Assembly: GCA_023362775.1 (NCBI GenBank)
Contig: JALMGJ010000005.1
Coordinates: 38,311,463-38,375,462 of the forward strand
Direction of reading: 5' to 3'
Source: Charina bottae
Lineage: Eukaryota; Chordata; Lepidosauria; Squamata; Charinaidae
DNA length: 64,000 bases
Part shown: positions 47,360 through 58,435 of the stretch, piece after piece
Numbering within the stretch: the first letter of the stretch is position 1
Layout of the letters: every line of letters begins with the position of its first letter
Position numbers and translations under genes: made by a program
The notes under the pieces: generated by a model
The model's input: only the letters and a program-made list of their open reading frames with translations
Database searches by the model: none
Told to the model about the DNA's origin: nothing

Positions 47360-49425
47360 CCACAGGAACATCTTCACAGGGCCACTGTGAAGAATATTTT
47401 AACTATCTGGCAGATAAAGATGTTCAGATCCACTAAGAACTGAACTCTGACTGGGCAAGTCTGATTGAGGTTCCTGGGGCCTTGTAGATTTACCTGAGAG
47501 AAGTGTGATCCTGTGACTTCTGATGAAGTGGACAGTCTTTCAGACTGTGAGCCCAGCCACATGTTTGTTGGATGCATGCTCCCTCTGGGTTGACATGTGA
47601 TGTTGGCTTATCTGAGGGAGGGGTTCTCTCTGGCTTTAAAGGAGGTAGTATTACACCCACGCCTTAAGAGGCCATTGCTGGAACCAACAATTCTGAACAA
47701 TTTTTGCCCAGTCTCTCAACTTTGCTTTTTAGGGAAGGTTGTTGGAGGAAACGGATTATTGTGAACAGTTCCATTTAGATTTCAGAGTGAGATATGATAC
47801 AGAAACAGAATTCATTATGCTTGTTGATTAACTCTGTGCGGCAAGGATGAGAGTAGTGCATCCACCTGACTCTCCTTGATCTCTCACAGCTTTCAGTACC
47901 ATCATGATATTCTTCTAAACTGACTGGGGATTGGGAGTGGTGGTGGGGGAACTGTGTTGCAGTGCTTCTCCTGTCTCTGCTGCTGGTTCCATTTGGTATT
48001 GATTGAATTATTAAGGTGGCTACATTATTATTAACATCACTTTGCCTAATATTCCTTCTTTTTTTAGTTTTTTTTATAGTTTTTAATGTTTTTAATAATT
48101 ATTATAATATTGATTGTTTAGTATTTATTAATTACTGTTTTAGCTTTGTTGTACTCGCCCAGAGTCACTTGTCATGACATGGGCGGCTACATAAATTTAA
48201 TAAATAAATAAATAAATTGGAGGGAGTGGTCAAATCTATGGCTTGTGAAGTGTCTCAGGGCTCCCCCCCCCCCCTGTTTATCTTCTATGTGAAACCACTG
48301 GGCGAAGTTATTCATTGATTTGGGGTCCAGTATCATCAGTATGCTGATGACACCCAGTTGTACTGTACATCTTGACCCAGGGCCATCCAAGCAATCTGAC
48401 AATTCCAATAGAAGAGAATGTATGTAGCTCAGGGTTGAACTGTAGAGTTCTTTATGCTGTCTGAGCTTGGTTGTTTGCTTGCAGATGTTTCATTACCCAA
48501 CTAGCAAACATCAGTGCAGTAACATCAATGCATTGATGATGTTACCTAGTTGGGTAATGAAACATCTGCAAGCAAACAACCAAGCTCAGACAGCACCAAG
48601 AACTCCACAACGCTGACAATGTCCTGTCCCAGTGTCTGCAGGCTATGCAGGTCTGGATGGGGAGAATTAAGACTCTGGCTCAATCCTAACAAGACCGAGT
48701 GGTAGTGTGTCTTTGGGCTCCCTGAACCTGGGGACTTCCCATCTTTAATCTTGGATAGGGTTGCACTTCCCCATTTGAAACTAGCGCAGAAAGTGAGGGT
48801 TTTCTTGGGAGTCACAGCTCCTGCTTGAATGCATTCTATATGAGACTGCCTTTGAAGGTCACTTGGAAACTGCACCTGGTCAGAATGCAGCAGCATAGGC
48901 AGTAAGGGGTATGTTTCAATCTGCCCTGATGTCACCACTGCTCCATGAGCTGCACTGATTGCTAGTTGGTTTCCAAGTGCAATTCAAGATGCTGGTTATC
49001 ACTTATAAAGCCCTTCATGACATAGGCAGTTTCTCAGATAACCAAACTCTATCTCCAAAGATGTCTACCTGCCCTAAGATCAGGCAGCATGGGTGTGTGC
49101 CAAGAACCCCCAATCAAACAAAGCTATCTGTTGGGACCTAGAAAGCATGCCTTCTCTACTGTAGTTTCTGCCATTTAGAACAGCATCCCCTCAAAGATTT
49201 GTATAGCTCCCAACCTGGTAACATTAAAGAAGTTGCTGAAAACCTGGTTGCTCTTCCATGCTTTCAGGTAGGGTGGTGTCAAATCCCTCTGGAATTTTAT
49301 CTGATTAGGAATCCCTCTTTTTCTGGACATGCATGATCTTTGCTTTTAATGTTGTAAGCCACCTAAAGTTTTGTGGAATTAGGTGGCCTCTAAATTGAAT
49401 AAATAATAATTAAACAAATAAACAG
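47360..49425 (+). mobile_element. L2-like LINE with nested insertions
   Basis: Plus orientation, degenerate. Blocks in order: PLLEPTILNNFCPVSQLCFL near 47,670-47,730; a stretch from FRVRYDTETEFIMLVD near 47,780; a YADDTQLY-type catalytic box near 48,337 (tatgctgatgacacccag); and the C-terminal and 3' end to 49,425 (gtaagccacctaaagttttg). Interrupted by a short L2-type tail (about 48,005-48,220, ending in AAAT units) and by the palindrome at 48404. Confidence 0.65.
48396..48620. mobile_element. Penelope-like palindromic terminal repeat, with 8-bp TSD
   Basis: Element 48404-48612 between ctgacaat at 48396-48403 and 48613-48620. Arms are inverted copies (gcttggttgtttgcttgcag against ctgcaagcaaacaaccaagc). 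The right arm has TTGATGA (48533-48539) and GAAAC (48559-48563) around a hairpin with ttacc/ggtaa. Sits inside the L2-like LINE. Confidence 0.65.
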
Positions 49426-49940
49426 TAAAATCAAAGCAGGGACCATTTAATGTATTAATTATGGGTCAGCTTCCCAAAATTATTTTTTGAACTTCTTTTA
49501 TTGGATTTATAAAGCACTTCTCTGCCAATGATTTTGGCTGATATTGGTGCACAAGTTGTTTAACCTAATAAACAAACAATCAAAACTATAAACAATTGCA
49601 ACATGTAGCACATGTAGTTATTCCAAGCTGTCATTAACCCTGGAAGGAAAACTTTAATCAGAATCAGTGCTGAGAATCACATATTAGCCCTACTGCATCA
49701 GTCCAAGCCCAGTCTTTATCCAATCAAGAAATGATATATAACAACACAGATTTTCAGGATCCTACAGGGTGTTCAGCAGTCAAGAAAAGAGATTTCTGAC
49801 TTCAGGTTTGACTATGAGCAACTAGATCAGGAGGATCTCTTACACTTTTAATCATATGAACATGTTACAAATACAGAGACATGGATATACAGTCTTACTA
49901 AGTACCATCGGTGTAGTCTAACTTTTCTTTCTGTGTACAG
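49426..49940 (+). other. Intron before coiled-coil exon II
   Basis: No feature recognised apart from the acceptor at 49940. Confidence 0.5.
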
Positions 49941-50099
49941 GAGGAAGCTCTGAGGCGGCAGCGAGAACAAGAAATTGCACTAAGGCGACAACGAGAGGAA
50001 GAGGAACGGCAACAACAGGAAGAAGCACTTAGAAGGTTGGAAGAAAGGAGAAGAGAAGAAGAGGAAAGACGGCAGCGAGAAGAGTTGCTTCGTAAACAG
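49941..50099 (+). CDS. GIGYF2: GIGYF2 exon: Glu/Arg coiled coil II
   Basis: Also exactly 53 codons and phase 0 to 0, acceptor gtgtacag, donor gtgaaa. Encodes EEALRRQREQEIALRRQREE and continues to REELLRKQ. Equal length and similar composition to the preceding coiled-coil exon are consistent with an old internal repeat (inference). Confidence 0.97.
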
Positions 50100-50554
50100 G
50101 TGAAAAGAAAGATGTTGATCTGCATATAGGCCATTATAGATGGAACAGAAGAGAGATTGTTATTTATTAAACACAAGGGTTTTTATCAATTCAAAATTGA
50201 TAAATGATGATACTACCCCGACCATGCAAGCTTTTATTTTTTATTAAAGAATTTTATTAAATTTCAGAAAAAGATAAAAAATACAGAAAAACAAAAAAAA
50301 CTACCAAAAACACTAAAAAGTATGGAAACACAAGAGAATTTTTTTTAGAGATTACAAAAAGAAGTAACTTCCGATTTTAAACATCAAGGATATACAGAAG
50401 TTTCCCATGATCAACCCCTTACTCTATATTAAACCAAAATCACATTATTTCTACAGATCAACCCCTTAGCACATTATAAAACTCACTAAGTACCATTGCT
50501 CCCTCGCTTATATTAAAAGAATATATTATATCACCTAATCAACATTAATCAACA

Positions 50555-50797
50555 GAGCCAGTTTGGTCTAGTGGTTAAGGCAACGGGCTAGAATCCAGGA
50601 GACACTGAGTTCTAGTCCTGCCTTAGGCATGAAAACCGGCTGGGTGACCTTGGGCCAGTCACACACACTCAGCCCAACTCACCTCACAGGGTTGCTGTTG
50701 TGGGGAAAATAGGAGGAGGAAGGAGTATTAGGTATGTTCGCCGCCTTGAGTTACTTATAAAAATAATAAAGGCGGGATAGAAAATAATAAAAATAAA
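50555..50797 (+). repeat. tRNA-derived SINE (squamate family)
   Basis: Complete copy: gagccagtttggtctagtgg head, gtgaccttgggccagtcac body, gttcgccgccttgagttac tail. Nested in the L1-like element. Confidence 0.85.
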
Positions 50798-51038
50798 CAC
50801 CCCCCCCTAAAATAACAATTACTTAATTATTCCCTTCCTACCACTATTCTATACATTCCTGTCTACTATAATAAAGATCAAAAATAAAAAACATATAAAT
50901 TGTCTATTATAATTAATAATACAAAAAAACATGAATATAAGAAACATATATAAGAAAAAACAATCATAATCCCAATCATTAACGATAAGTAAAGTCATCC
51001 AAAGCCAAAAGACCATCCAGATAAATATTTTTAGTCCC

Positions 51039-51455
51039 TTAACCCACTTCAAAATAAACCAAGATATTTACATATCCCCATAATAGGCACAGAGCTAATT
51101 TCTTAAAAAAATCAAACAGCCCACCTGCTCCCCTCACACACAGAGACTTCTCTTCAGAAAACCTCTCATACCCTTTTTCATAACATTCCATCAAAAAGTC
51201 ACTCATATCTTGCAGCTCAATTTCTCCATTAAAGATCTTCAATTCAGCATTGTCAGTTTCATTCATGATTTCAACAAAAGCCCGAATCTCACTCTTGGGA
51301 GAAATATTTCCATTGCTGTTAGATTCTTCAGGTTCATCGACAGTATCCTCAACCAGATGGTACATTTCAGACCATATATTTTCCACAATGCTCCGAATGT
51401 TTTGCACAATAACTTGGTAGGAATCAGAAAGAATCTGCTTGATATCTGCTTTCAT
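51039..51455 (-). CDS. ORF of L1-like element copy 1 (138 residues)
   Basis: Encodes MKADIKQILSDSYQVIVQNI, then a Glu/Asp/Asn-rich middle (VEDTVDEPEESNSNGNIS) and FLMECYEKGYERFSEEKS, with a hydrophobic end. Helical and acidic; no zinc knuckle or RRM could be recognised. The partner copy (about 57,700-58,540) has a related start, MDNLKEILSEFRSELCCDF, and shared wording. Could be an ORF1-type product or the truncated first part of one. Confidence 0.4.
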   Translation of the reverse strand: MKADIKQILSDSYQVIVQNIRSIVENIWSEMYHLVEDTVDEPEESNSNGNISPKSEIRAFVEIMNETDNAELKIFNGEIELQDMSDFLMECYEKGYERFSEEKSLCVRGAGGLFDFFKKLALCLLWGYVNILVYFEVG

Positions 51456-52555
51456 GTCTCAATGAAGTTCAGAAAAAGCCTGGTTAAGATCCTCCATTTC
51501 TGAAGCAGTGAATTATGGTGCCCCCTAGTTACTTAACTGGCAGAAGTAAAAGGTAATAGAAAATTTCCGCTGAGTTAAGATAAGATCACAGACAGTTCTC
51601 AGAGAAAGTAGCGGCAGGAAAGTGAAAGTTTCAGAACAGCAGATTCAACGTGTAGGAAAAATGCTAGAATCTTCAAAATTAGACAAAAATAATAACAAGG
51701 AGACAATAATATACTCTCAACCCTCCTCAGAATTTGGTGGTAAGCAAAATCCAAAGCTTAAAAAGAATTTTTAAAAAATTAATCACAAAAATAACGATAA
51801 GCACCAAGAGAGATCTTTTCTCCTTAATGTAGAAAGCCTCTGTTAGGGTAGAAATACTTTTAAAAAATACAAATTGGGTGCTTTAGAAATGGGGTGGCTG
51901 GACTTAATGTCCCTTTAAGGCTGCAGTGTGGCTTGGAAATGATGACGTCCCAGCCTCCCGGCGAACTCTTACCGATCGATCGCAGATGCTGTTTACGATC
52001 TCCTGGCTGCAATTTGCCGTCCGGAGGACAGATGGGATGATTCCGATCGTTTTCCTTACTCTGGAAAAGCGATCCTGGGCTTAAGGAGAAACCAGCCTGA
52101 GCCCGAAAAAACTGCCACGATGCCAGTTCTGCCCACGGAGCTCACGGGCACAGCTGGTCAGTTTGCCATTTCCCACCGGAAGTCCGATCGTGCAAGCTTT
52201 TAAACGAACTCTGAAAACCTGTTTTTTTCCCCAACGCTCTGGGATGTCAGGGTATGCCCATTTGGTGTGCAGTGTTTGTTCAGTCAGGAGTAGTATCTGT
52301 TTTTGAGCTTAAGTCCCTCACAGTTAATTGGGGGGGGGGGTAGGTTATATAACTAATTGTAAGGGTGTAATGTATTTTTGAGGACTGCTTGACTGAATTA
52401 TGAATTAGTTCTATTCCATGAAATAGCTATGTTTTGGAGCAAGTTGCATTATTTGAAGCAGAGAATACCTACAGGTCTCTGTCATTTGAAATATTTTGAA
52501 AGTAAGTATTTTAATCTAGAATTTTAGAGGGTTTGCTTTTTTCTGATCTGGAAAG

Positions 52556-52789
52556 GAAGAGGAGGCTGCCAAATGGGCACGTGAAGAAGAGGCCAAGCGT
52601 CAGGTAGAAGAAAACCGATTGCGCATGGAAGAAGAAGCAGCCCAGCAGCGGCAAGAAGAGGAAGAACGGAAGCGGAAAGAGCTGGAGCTCCAACGCCAAA
52701 AAGAAATTATGAGGCAGAGGCAGCAGCAGCAGGAAGCTTTGCGTCGATTGCAGCAGCAGCAACAGCAGCAGCAACTTGCACAGATGAAG
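52556..52789 (+). CDS. GIGYF2: GIGYF2 exon: coiled coil III ending in polyGln
   Basis: 78 codons, donor gtaccg. Begins EEEAAKWAREEEAKRQ and ends with an eight-Gln run before LAQMK. The acceptor is unusual in having a purine-rich ctggaaag just before the exon; the pyrimidine tract lies about 15 bases upstream (gtttgcttttttctg). Confidence 0.96.
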
Positions 52790-53157
52790 GTACCGATACT
52801 TCCCAATGTAATTTTCTTATTGTTATCAAATCACTTCTATGACACTAGACTAGATATTCATCCTGTTAATTCTGCAAAATCTGTACAATTGTTGCTGGAA
52901 CATGTCCTTTTGTATTTGTTTAACTGTGGAACCAGAACTTGTATATGTCTGATTTCAGTGAACTGCCTGTTTGCTGTTCTGTGTTTCCATTCCAATGGAA
53001 ACTTCTGTCTTCCAGATAGAAAGCTATAGCTAGAGAATAAGCCTCTTTTGAGCCAAAAAGGAAGCAGATGGTACTATTTCATTACTCCCTAAACAAAAAC
53101 TTTTAAACTTGTCAAGCAGTGTGTGTTAGCTCTAAATATGGGAGAGGAAAATGAGTT

Positions 53158-53906
53158 TACAGGTAGTCATCACTTAATGATCATTCGTTCAGCAACCATT
53201 TAAAGTTACAATGGTGCTGAATGAATGGTAGCTATGACCAGTTCTTGAAGTTACGGCCGTTGCAGTGCCCCCATGGTCACGTGATCAAAATTTGGGCACT
53301 TGGCAGCCTGCCCGCATTTACAACCACAGCATGCGCTTCAACTCTCCCCACCCGCCTATCTCTCCCCCATCTTCGACCTTTTGGCCACCCTGCACTCTGC
53401 TGCCCTCAGCTGACCTTCGCCGTCTTCTGCCTCCCACTGCTGATGAGATGCGCCTGGCCGAGGCAGCTGCTGGTCCTTAGCAAAGCCTCCAAGGTGTCCC
53501 GAAGGGCCAGTAGCAGCAGGAGGAAGAAGACAGCAGAGGTCAGCTGGGGGCGGCAGGGGTAGGTGGCAGCGGCAGAATGCAGGATGGCTAAAAAGGCAGA
53601 GATGGGTGGGAGGAGTTGAAGCAGAGGCGAGTGCATCAGGGCAGCAGAGCCTCATTTGCCAAAGGGAGCTCACTGGGCCCAGATGGGGAGGAGGCAGCGG
53701 GACGGAGCTGGCAGTTTGTGCAGGGCAGGAGAAGCATGAGGTCCTTGCCTAACAATGGCATGGTCCTCTCCTAACAACCGCAGCCAGGGCTACTGGAACT
53801 GTCATCGCGAAGCAATATGATCATGTGATGTTTTGCCTAGCGACCGCTTTGCTTAGTGACCAGAATTCTGGTCCCAATTAGGATCGCTAAGCGAGGACTA
53901 CCTGTA
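53158..53906. mobile_element. Tigger-like non-autonomous element, copy C (longest)
   Basis: Element 53160-53904 between TA dinucleotides; ends caggtagtcatcac and gcgaggactacctg. The core (53,340-53,750) is GC-rich and contains opposed open frames that look like chance. Confidence 0.7.
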
Positions 53907-54650
53907 CAACATTTAGAATAGCTGCAACAGTGGGTTTTAATGCCGCCATGTCCTTTCTCTGTAAGAAGCAGAAACTGAATAGTTCATGGTAAAGATGCAA
54001 ACCTATATAATTTACATTATGTAATTATTTTAAAGACAGATTGTAATTCTTTTCTGACTCAAAATCTATACTACACTTGATCAGCGAAGAAATGTACAAC
54101 TCCACCAAAACAAATACATATATTTGTGTATAATAAGCAATGTTGTATTTTCATGTATTATACTAAGGCCAGTTCTTTTGATCTGTGGTCTTTCAAGGTT
54201 ATTCTACATGGCAAACCACTTCACATTTAATCATTCTAGATAAAAAGTTCACCCAAAGGCTCTGTCTCATGAATACTTCTATGGTCTCTTCATCTTACTT
54301 TTGTTAATGCATCTTTCATGGTTTCCCCTTCTGAACTGTTGGTTCTTCAGCTGTTTTGCTTCCCTTCTTTTGATGGGATATTTAAGCTCAATAAAATCCA
54401 TTTATTCTACAAACACAGCTCTCTGCCTGAACTTTTTAATCTGAACCTTACTACTGTAGAAATTATTTCTCTTTGTTGGTAATATGAAATTCATATTGAG
54501 CTTCAGGCTTGGGTGTCTGACAGAAAAGATTGCAATTCTACAGCAGAAGGGAGCATTAATCAAATTGTGGATAAGATAGTACCAGCAGCCTTTGTGATGA
54601 ACTAGCCCTTCTGTTATCAATCCAGAATCTCTCAATCACAAGCCATTATA
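53907..54650 (+). other. Intron, no clear feature
   Basis: AT-rich intron; nothing recognised. Confidence 0.5.
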
Positions 54651-54653
54651 GGA

Positions 54654-54998
54654 TGTGGAAGAAATCTTTTATTGATACAAGTTACTTGTCCAACGCAAAG
54701 ATCAGTCTGAAAAAAAATGCTCGCGAAAGCTAGCTAAAACCCCCATATAGCACTCCCCCCTCCCAAGGCCTGCAATCCTTCCCATAACATCAAAAAGCTC
54801 ACACCCCCATTTCTCACTGAATTAATGAACAGTAAAATTCCACTCTCCCTCCTTTGCCTCACATTCCAAACTAACGAGCACAGATGCTCTGCTCGCCTTC
54901 ACCCCCTTCATTCCCAGGCCTGGCGCTTCTAACTACAACTACTACAAATCCCATTTCTAAACAACTACTCTACGCTGTCAGGATGTCGCATCCTGACA
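54654..54998 (-). mobile_element. Possible solo LTR
   Basis: On the minus strand it starts tgtcaggatgcgacatcctg (a palindrome), has a TATA-like gctatatgggggtttt near the middle and an AATAAA (tatcaataaaagatttc) just before the end at cttccaca. This is the order of an LTR. No clear target duplication was found, so the limits are uncertain. Confidence 0.4.
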
Positions 54999-55098
54999 GC
55001 CTTGTTGTTCCCCTTTCCTTATTCATCACATTTTTGATGTATTTCTTGTCTCTGTTAGGAGAATCTAACTGGCATTTCCTGTGTACATTTGCTCCTAG

Positions 55099-55221
55099 CT
55101 CCCTTCTTCTTCAACGTGGGGTCAGCAATCCAGTTCCAGAGCGTGTCAGTCACAGACAACATTATCATTAGCAGAAATCCAAAAGCTTGAAGAAGAGAGA
55201 GAGAAACAACTTCGAGAAGAG
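55099..55221 (+). CDS. GIGYF2: GIGYF2 exon: LPSSSTWGQQ ... LAEIQKLEEERE
   Basis: 41 codons, phase 0 to 0, acceptor gctcctag, donor gtaaat. Encodes LPSSSTWGQQSSSRACQSQ, then TTLSLAEIQKLEEEREKQ. Very close to human. An LTR-like segment ends about 100 bases upstream of the acceptor. Confidence 0.97.
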
Positions 55222-55448
55222 GTAAATATTATAGTTTCAAACAACAGGTTTGGATAGCTGCTGGGAGAGAGCTTTGAAATTTGTTTTCCTAAGCCTGGGA
55301 TGTGCAGCGGGAAAGACATCACTATATGATTCTATCTATTCTTTTCTGCTTCTGAGAAGTCCACTGTTGCTTGCAAATATGAGTTGTGGGTACTAGAGGG
55401 CACTCTTGTGATATTTTCTAGTCATGTTTTGCATTGCCTCTCTTCTAG

Positions 55449-55670
55449 CAAAGGCGTCAGCAACGTGAACTAATGAAAGTTCTCCAGCAGCAACAGCAGC
55501 AGCAGCAACAAAAACTGTCTGGTTGGGGAAATGTTGCCAAATCTGCCGGCACTACAAAATCTCTCTTGGAAATACAGCAGGAAGAGGCAAGGCAGATGCA
55601 GCAGCAGCAGCACCAGCACCACCACCACCAGCAGCAGCAGCAGCAGCAAAGCAGGTCCCGCAGCACTACA
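55449..55670 (+). CDS. GIGYF2: GIGYF2 exon: polyGln, KLSGWGN, and Gln/His tract
   Basis: 74 codons, acceptor tcttctag, donor gtgagt. Two CAG-rich tracts: a run of ten Gln before KLSGWGNVAKSAGTTKSLLE, and a mixed tract after EEARQM made of four Gln, His-Gln, four His and seven Gln, followed by SRSRSTT. The mammalian version of the second tract is mostly Gln with a single His, so the His cluster is a lineage feature. Confidence 0.97.
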
Positions 55671-55790
55671 GTGAGTAGCTCCTAAGTTTTAATTTTTATA
55701 ATTTCTCATTGAAGTCAGGACAGATTTAAATACTTCGTGTTTCCTTGTGTTTGAAAATAGTGAACAGCATCATCCTTTTTTGTTCCCTAG

Positions 55791-55999
55791 CAACATTCAA
55801 ATCTGCACACCAGCATTGGCAATTCAGTATGGGGCTCTCTAAGCACAAATCCTAGCAGCCAGTGGGCATCAGATCTTGTCAGTAGTATTTGGAGTAATGC
55901 TGATACAAAAAATTCAAACATGGGATTCTGGGATGACGCAGTCAAAGAAGTGGGCCCTCGTAATGCAACTAATAAACACAAGAGCAATGCCAGCATCAG
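55791..55999 (+). CDS. GIGYF2: GIGYF2 exon: NLHTSIGNSVWGSLS / MGFWDDAVKEVGPRN
   Basis: Acceptor gttccctag, donor gtaaga, phase 0 to 2. Encodes QHSNLHTSIGNSVWGSLS, then WASDLVSSIWSNADTKNSN and MGFWDDAVKEVGPRN. Strongly conserved. Confidence 0.98.
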
Positions 56000-56204
56000 G
56001 TAAGAATGTATGTGGTTGAACTTTCCTTTCTTCTGTTAGACAGTGCCCAGGCTTACTGCGTTTCTTATAAGCAGGTATAAGTAGCGGGTATAAGTATTAG
56101 GCAGGATGAAAGGCCACTACATGCAGTGCGCTATCTGTGATATATGCATTTCCAAGAGCTCAGTCCAGCTCTTTCTTGTGGCTGCAGCCAGCATGGCACT
56201 CTTT

Positions 56205-56292
56205 TATTTTTATTTTATTTCTTACCTAAAACATTTTTATAGCTGCCCATCTTAATACCAAACTCTGGGGGGCTTACAACCCACTCTAGCAC
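56205..56292 (-). repeat. L2-like 3' end fragment
   Basis: A tail (ttttatttttattttatttc) followed by agctgcccatcttaatacca and actctggggggcttacaac. Confidence 0.5.
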
Positions 56293-56400
56293 GTATGTTG
56301 GGTCCAAACGTCTCTAGGCTTGCATACTTCCTATATTGTTTCCTGGCAATCTATACCTCTTCCTCATATTCTGCAGTGATAGTGTTTTTCTCTGTCCCAG

Positions 56401-56555
56401 TAAATCTATAGGTGTTACAAGCAGGCATAATAAGAAGGTAGAAGAAGAAGAAAAGTTGTTGAAGTTGTTTCAGGGAGTTAATAAACCTCAGGATGGATTC
56501 ACTCAGTGGTGTGAACAGATGCTTCATGCACTCAACACAGCTAACAACTTGGACG
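56401..56555 (+). CDS. GIGYF2: GIGYF2 exon: KVEEEEKLLKLFQGVNK
   Basis: Acceptor tgtcccag, donor gtaagc. Encodes KSIGVTSRHNKKVEEEEKLL, then KLFQGVNKPQDGFTQWCEQM and LHALNTANNLD. This is the start of the conserved C-terminal helical domain. Confidence 0.98.
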
Positions 56556-57272
56556 GTAAGCAGTAGTAAAAGGTACAAGCATCTTACAATGCATACTATG
56601 CATGCTACCACATATGACAAGAAACCACATCATAATTGCATTATAAATCCATGATACTGTTTTGCAGTATAAATAAAAATGGGAAAATTGTAGAAGATCT
56701 AATATTCACTTCTCAATATTCTTGAGGAGTGGATATATAAATTGTGATGCATAATACAGTTTATATGTTTGAATTGTAGGTCTTAGCATTGGGTAAAAAG
56801 GACTTTCTGGTAAGCGGTTTTGGGTAATGAAAGAAAAAGTTTGGGAAGCACTGACTGACGTCACTGCTGAAAAGTTGCATGAGTAGGAGTTGCCAGCTAG
56901 GAGGTCCTCGAAGACTGTTGTTTTTATTAACAAGTAAATTCTTTATTATATAACTCAGTGACTATAGGAAACAGTTTTTGTTTTTTTTATTTTTCTGCAG
57001 ACAAAAGTAATTTTGTTTTACATAAACTTTTTATAAGAATTTTATTGAGTTTAAGCAAAGATAAAAACTACAAAAAGAAAAAAAGAAAAGTGAGAAAACA
57101 GAAAAAGAAAATATTTTAGAGATTACATAACAAGATGACTTCTGACTTTCAACAAGAATATACAATAATAGATATATATAATTAATCCCTTACTCTATGT
57201 CTAACCAAAATCACATTATTTCTATAAGTCATTCCATTAGCACATTATAAAAGTAAAAACAATTGCTCTTTT

Positions 57273-57274
<2 letters not shown>

Positions 57275-57312
<38 letters not shown>
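57275..57312 (+). repeat. (TA)n microsatellite
   Basis: About 18 TA units. Confidence 0.95.
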
Positions 57313-57316
<4 letters not shown>

Positions 57317-57999
57317 AATATATAAACCTCCAAATCCACTTCCCCCCCCAAAAGGAACCCATTTATTTAATATTTCCTTCCTACCACTATTCTATATATT
57401 TCTAACCTCTGTAATAAAAATCAAATTATATTTAAATTTTCTACTTTTCTACTTAGTAATACTATAACAATCTTAACCCTATTAAACCTATAACCAAACA
57501 CTAATTATTGTATCTTATAAATCTTAAAAGATCAAACAAACTTTAAAAACAATAGAATACGTCTTAATCCAAATCATTAAAGAAAAATAGAATCATACGA
57601 GCCTTAATATCAATCCACATACATATTCTTCATTTCTTATCCCACCTCAAAATAAACCAGAACATTTACTTGTCTCCATATTACACATAAGACATTTTTC
57701 ATATAAAAGTCAAACAGCCCAACTGCCCCCCCTACAAAGTAAGATTCCTCAGCTAAAGACCTCCCACAAAAAGGAACTGCTTCGTTCCCAAAACAGTTGT
57801 TCAGAAAAACAAGATCAGCAATATCTTACAAGTCGAACTGTCTTAAATCCTTCAACCCCAAAGTATATTTGTCTCCTGGCATTTCCTCGAAGCCTCTTAT
57901 CTCACTGTCAGTAAAAGCATATTGCTCTTGATTGGACTCTTCTTCATCCTCCAAAGCGTCCTCAACCAGTTGACACGTTTTAAAACTGATATTTTGTGC

Positions 58000-58435
58000 A
58001 ATGTTTGTTTGTTTGTTTGTTTGTTTGTTTGTTTATTTATTTATTTATTTATTTGATTTATCGCCGCCCAACTCCCCCAAGGGGGACTCTGGGCGGTTTA
58101 CAACAGAATTAAAATCATTAATATACATTTCTAATAAAAACATACATAATAAACCATAATTTAAAATATAATAAGCAAAATAGAATCCAAAGGCAGAGTA
58201 TTCTTAAGTTATAAAAAGGGCCCCTCAGAGCGAATCTAAGGTGCTAGCCATCTCCAAGTATCTCCAATCTCCTTCTGACCCCAAGCATATTGACAAAACC
58301 AGGTTTTGAGTCTTTTTCGGAAGTCCAGGAGCGAGGAGGACTGTCTGATCTCCAGGGGCAGAATGTTCCAAAGGGCAGGGGCAACAGCAGAGAAAGCACG
58401 CTTCCGAGACCCCGCCAGGTGGAATATCCCGAATA
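58000..58435 (-). mobile_element. L2-like LINE 3' end with (TTTG)n/(TTTA)n tail
   Basis: Minus orientation: AFSAVAPALWNILPLEIRQS and FRKRLKTWFCQYAW coding blocks (58,250-58,420), 3' end caccgcccaactcccccaag type (58,060-58,095), and a tail of TTTA then TTTG units on the plus strand (58,003-58,052). It splits the ORF of the L1-like copy 2. Confidence 0.75.

Larger units (their letters stand above)
50225..52202 (-). mobile_element. Short L1-like retroelement, copy 1, with 12-bp TSD
   Basis: Element 50237-52190, minus orientation, flanked by tgcaagcttta-type duplication tgcaagctttta at 50225-50236 and 52191-52202. The 5' end begins cgatcggacttccggtggga; a GC-rich leader is followed by an ORF region and an A-rich 3' end. 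No reverse transcriptase is seen. A SINE is inserted at 50555-50797. Homologous to 57032-59261 over most of its length. L1-like or half-L1-like is an inference from the structure. Confidence 0.6.

Noticed and set aside
53340..53680. Opposed open frames in a GC-rich stretch as a new gene
   Set aside because: They lie in the core of a Tigger-like element, are in both orientations and have no family similarity that I recognise.
55457..55666. Cys/Trp-rich open frame on the minus strand
   Set aside because: Antisense of the CAG/CAC repeats of a GIGYF2 exon.
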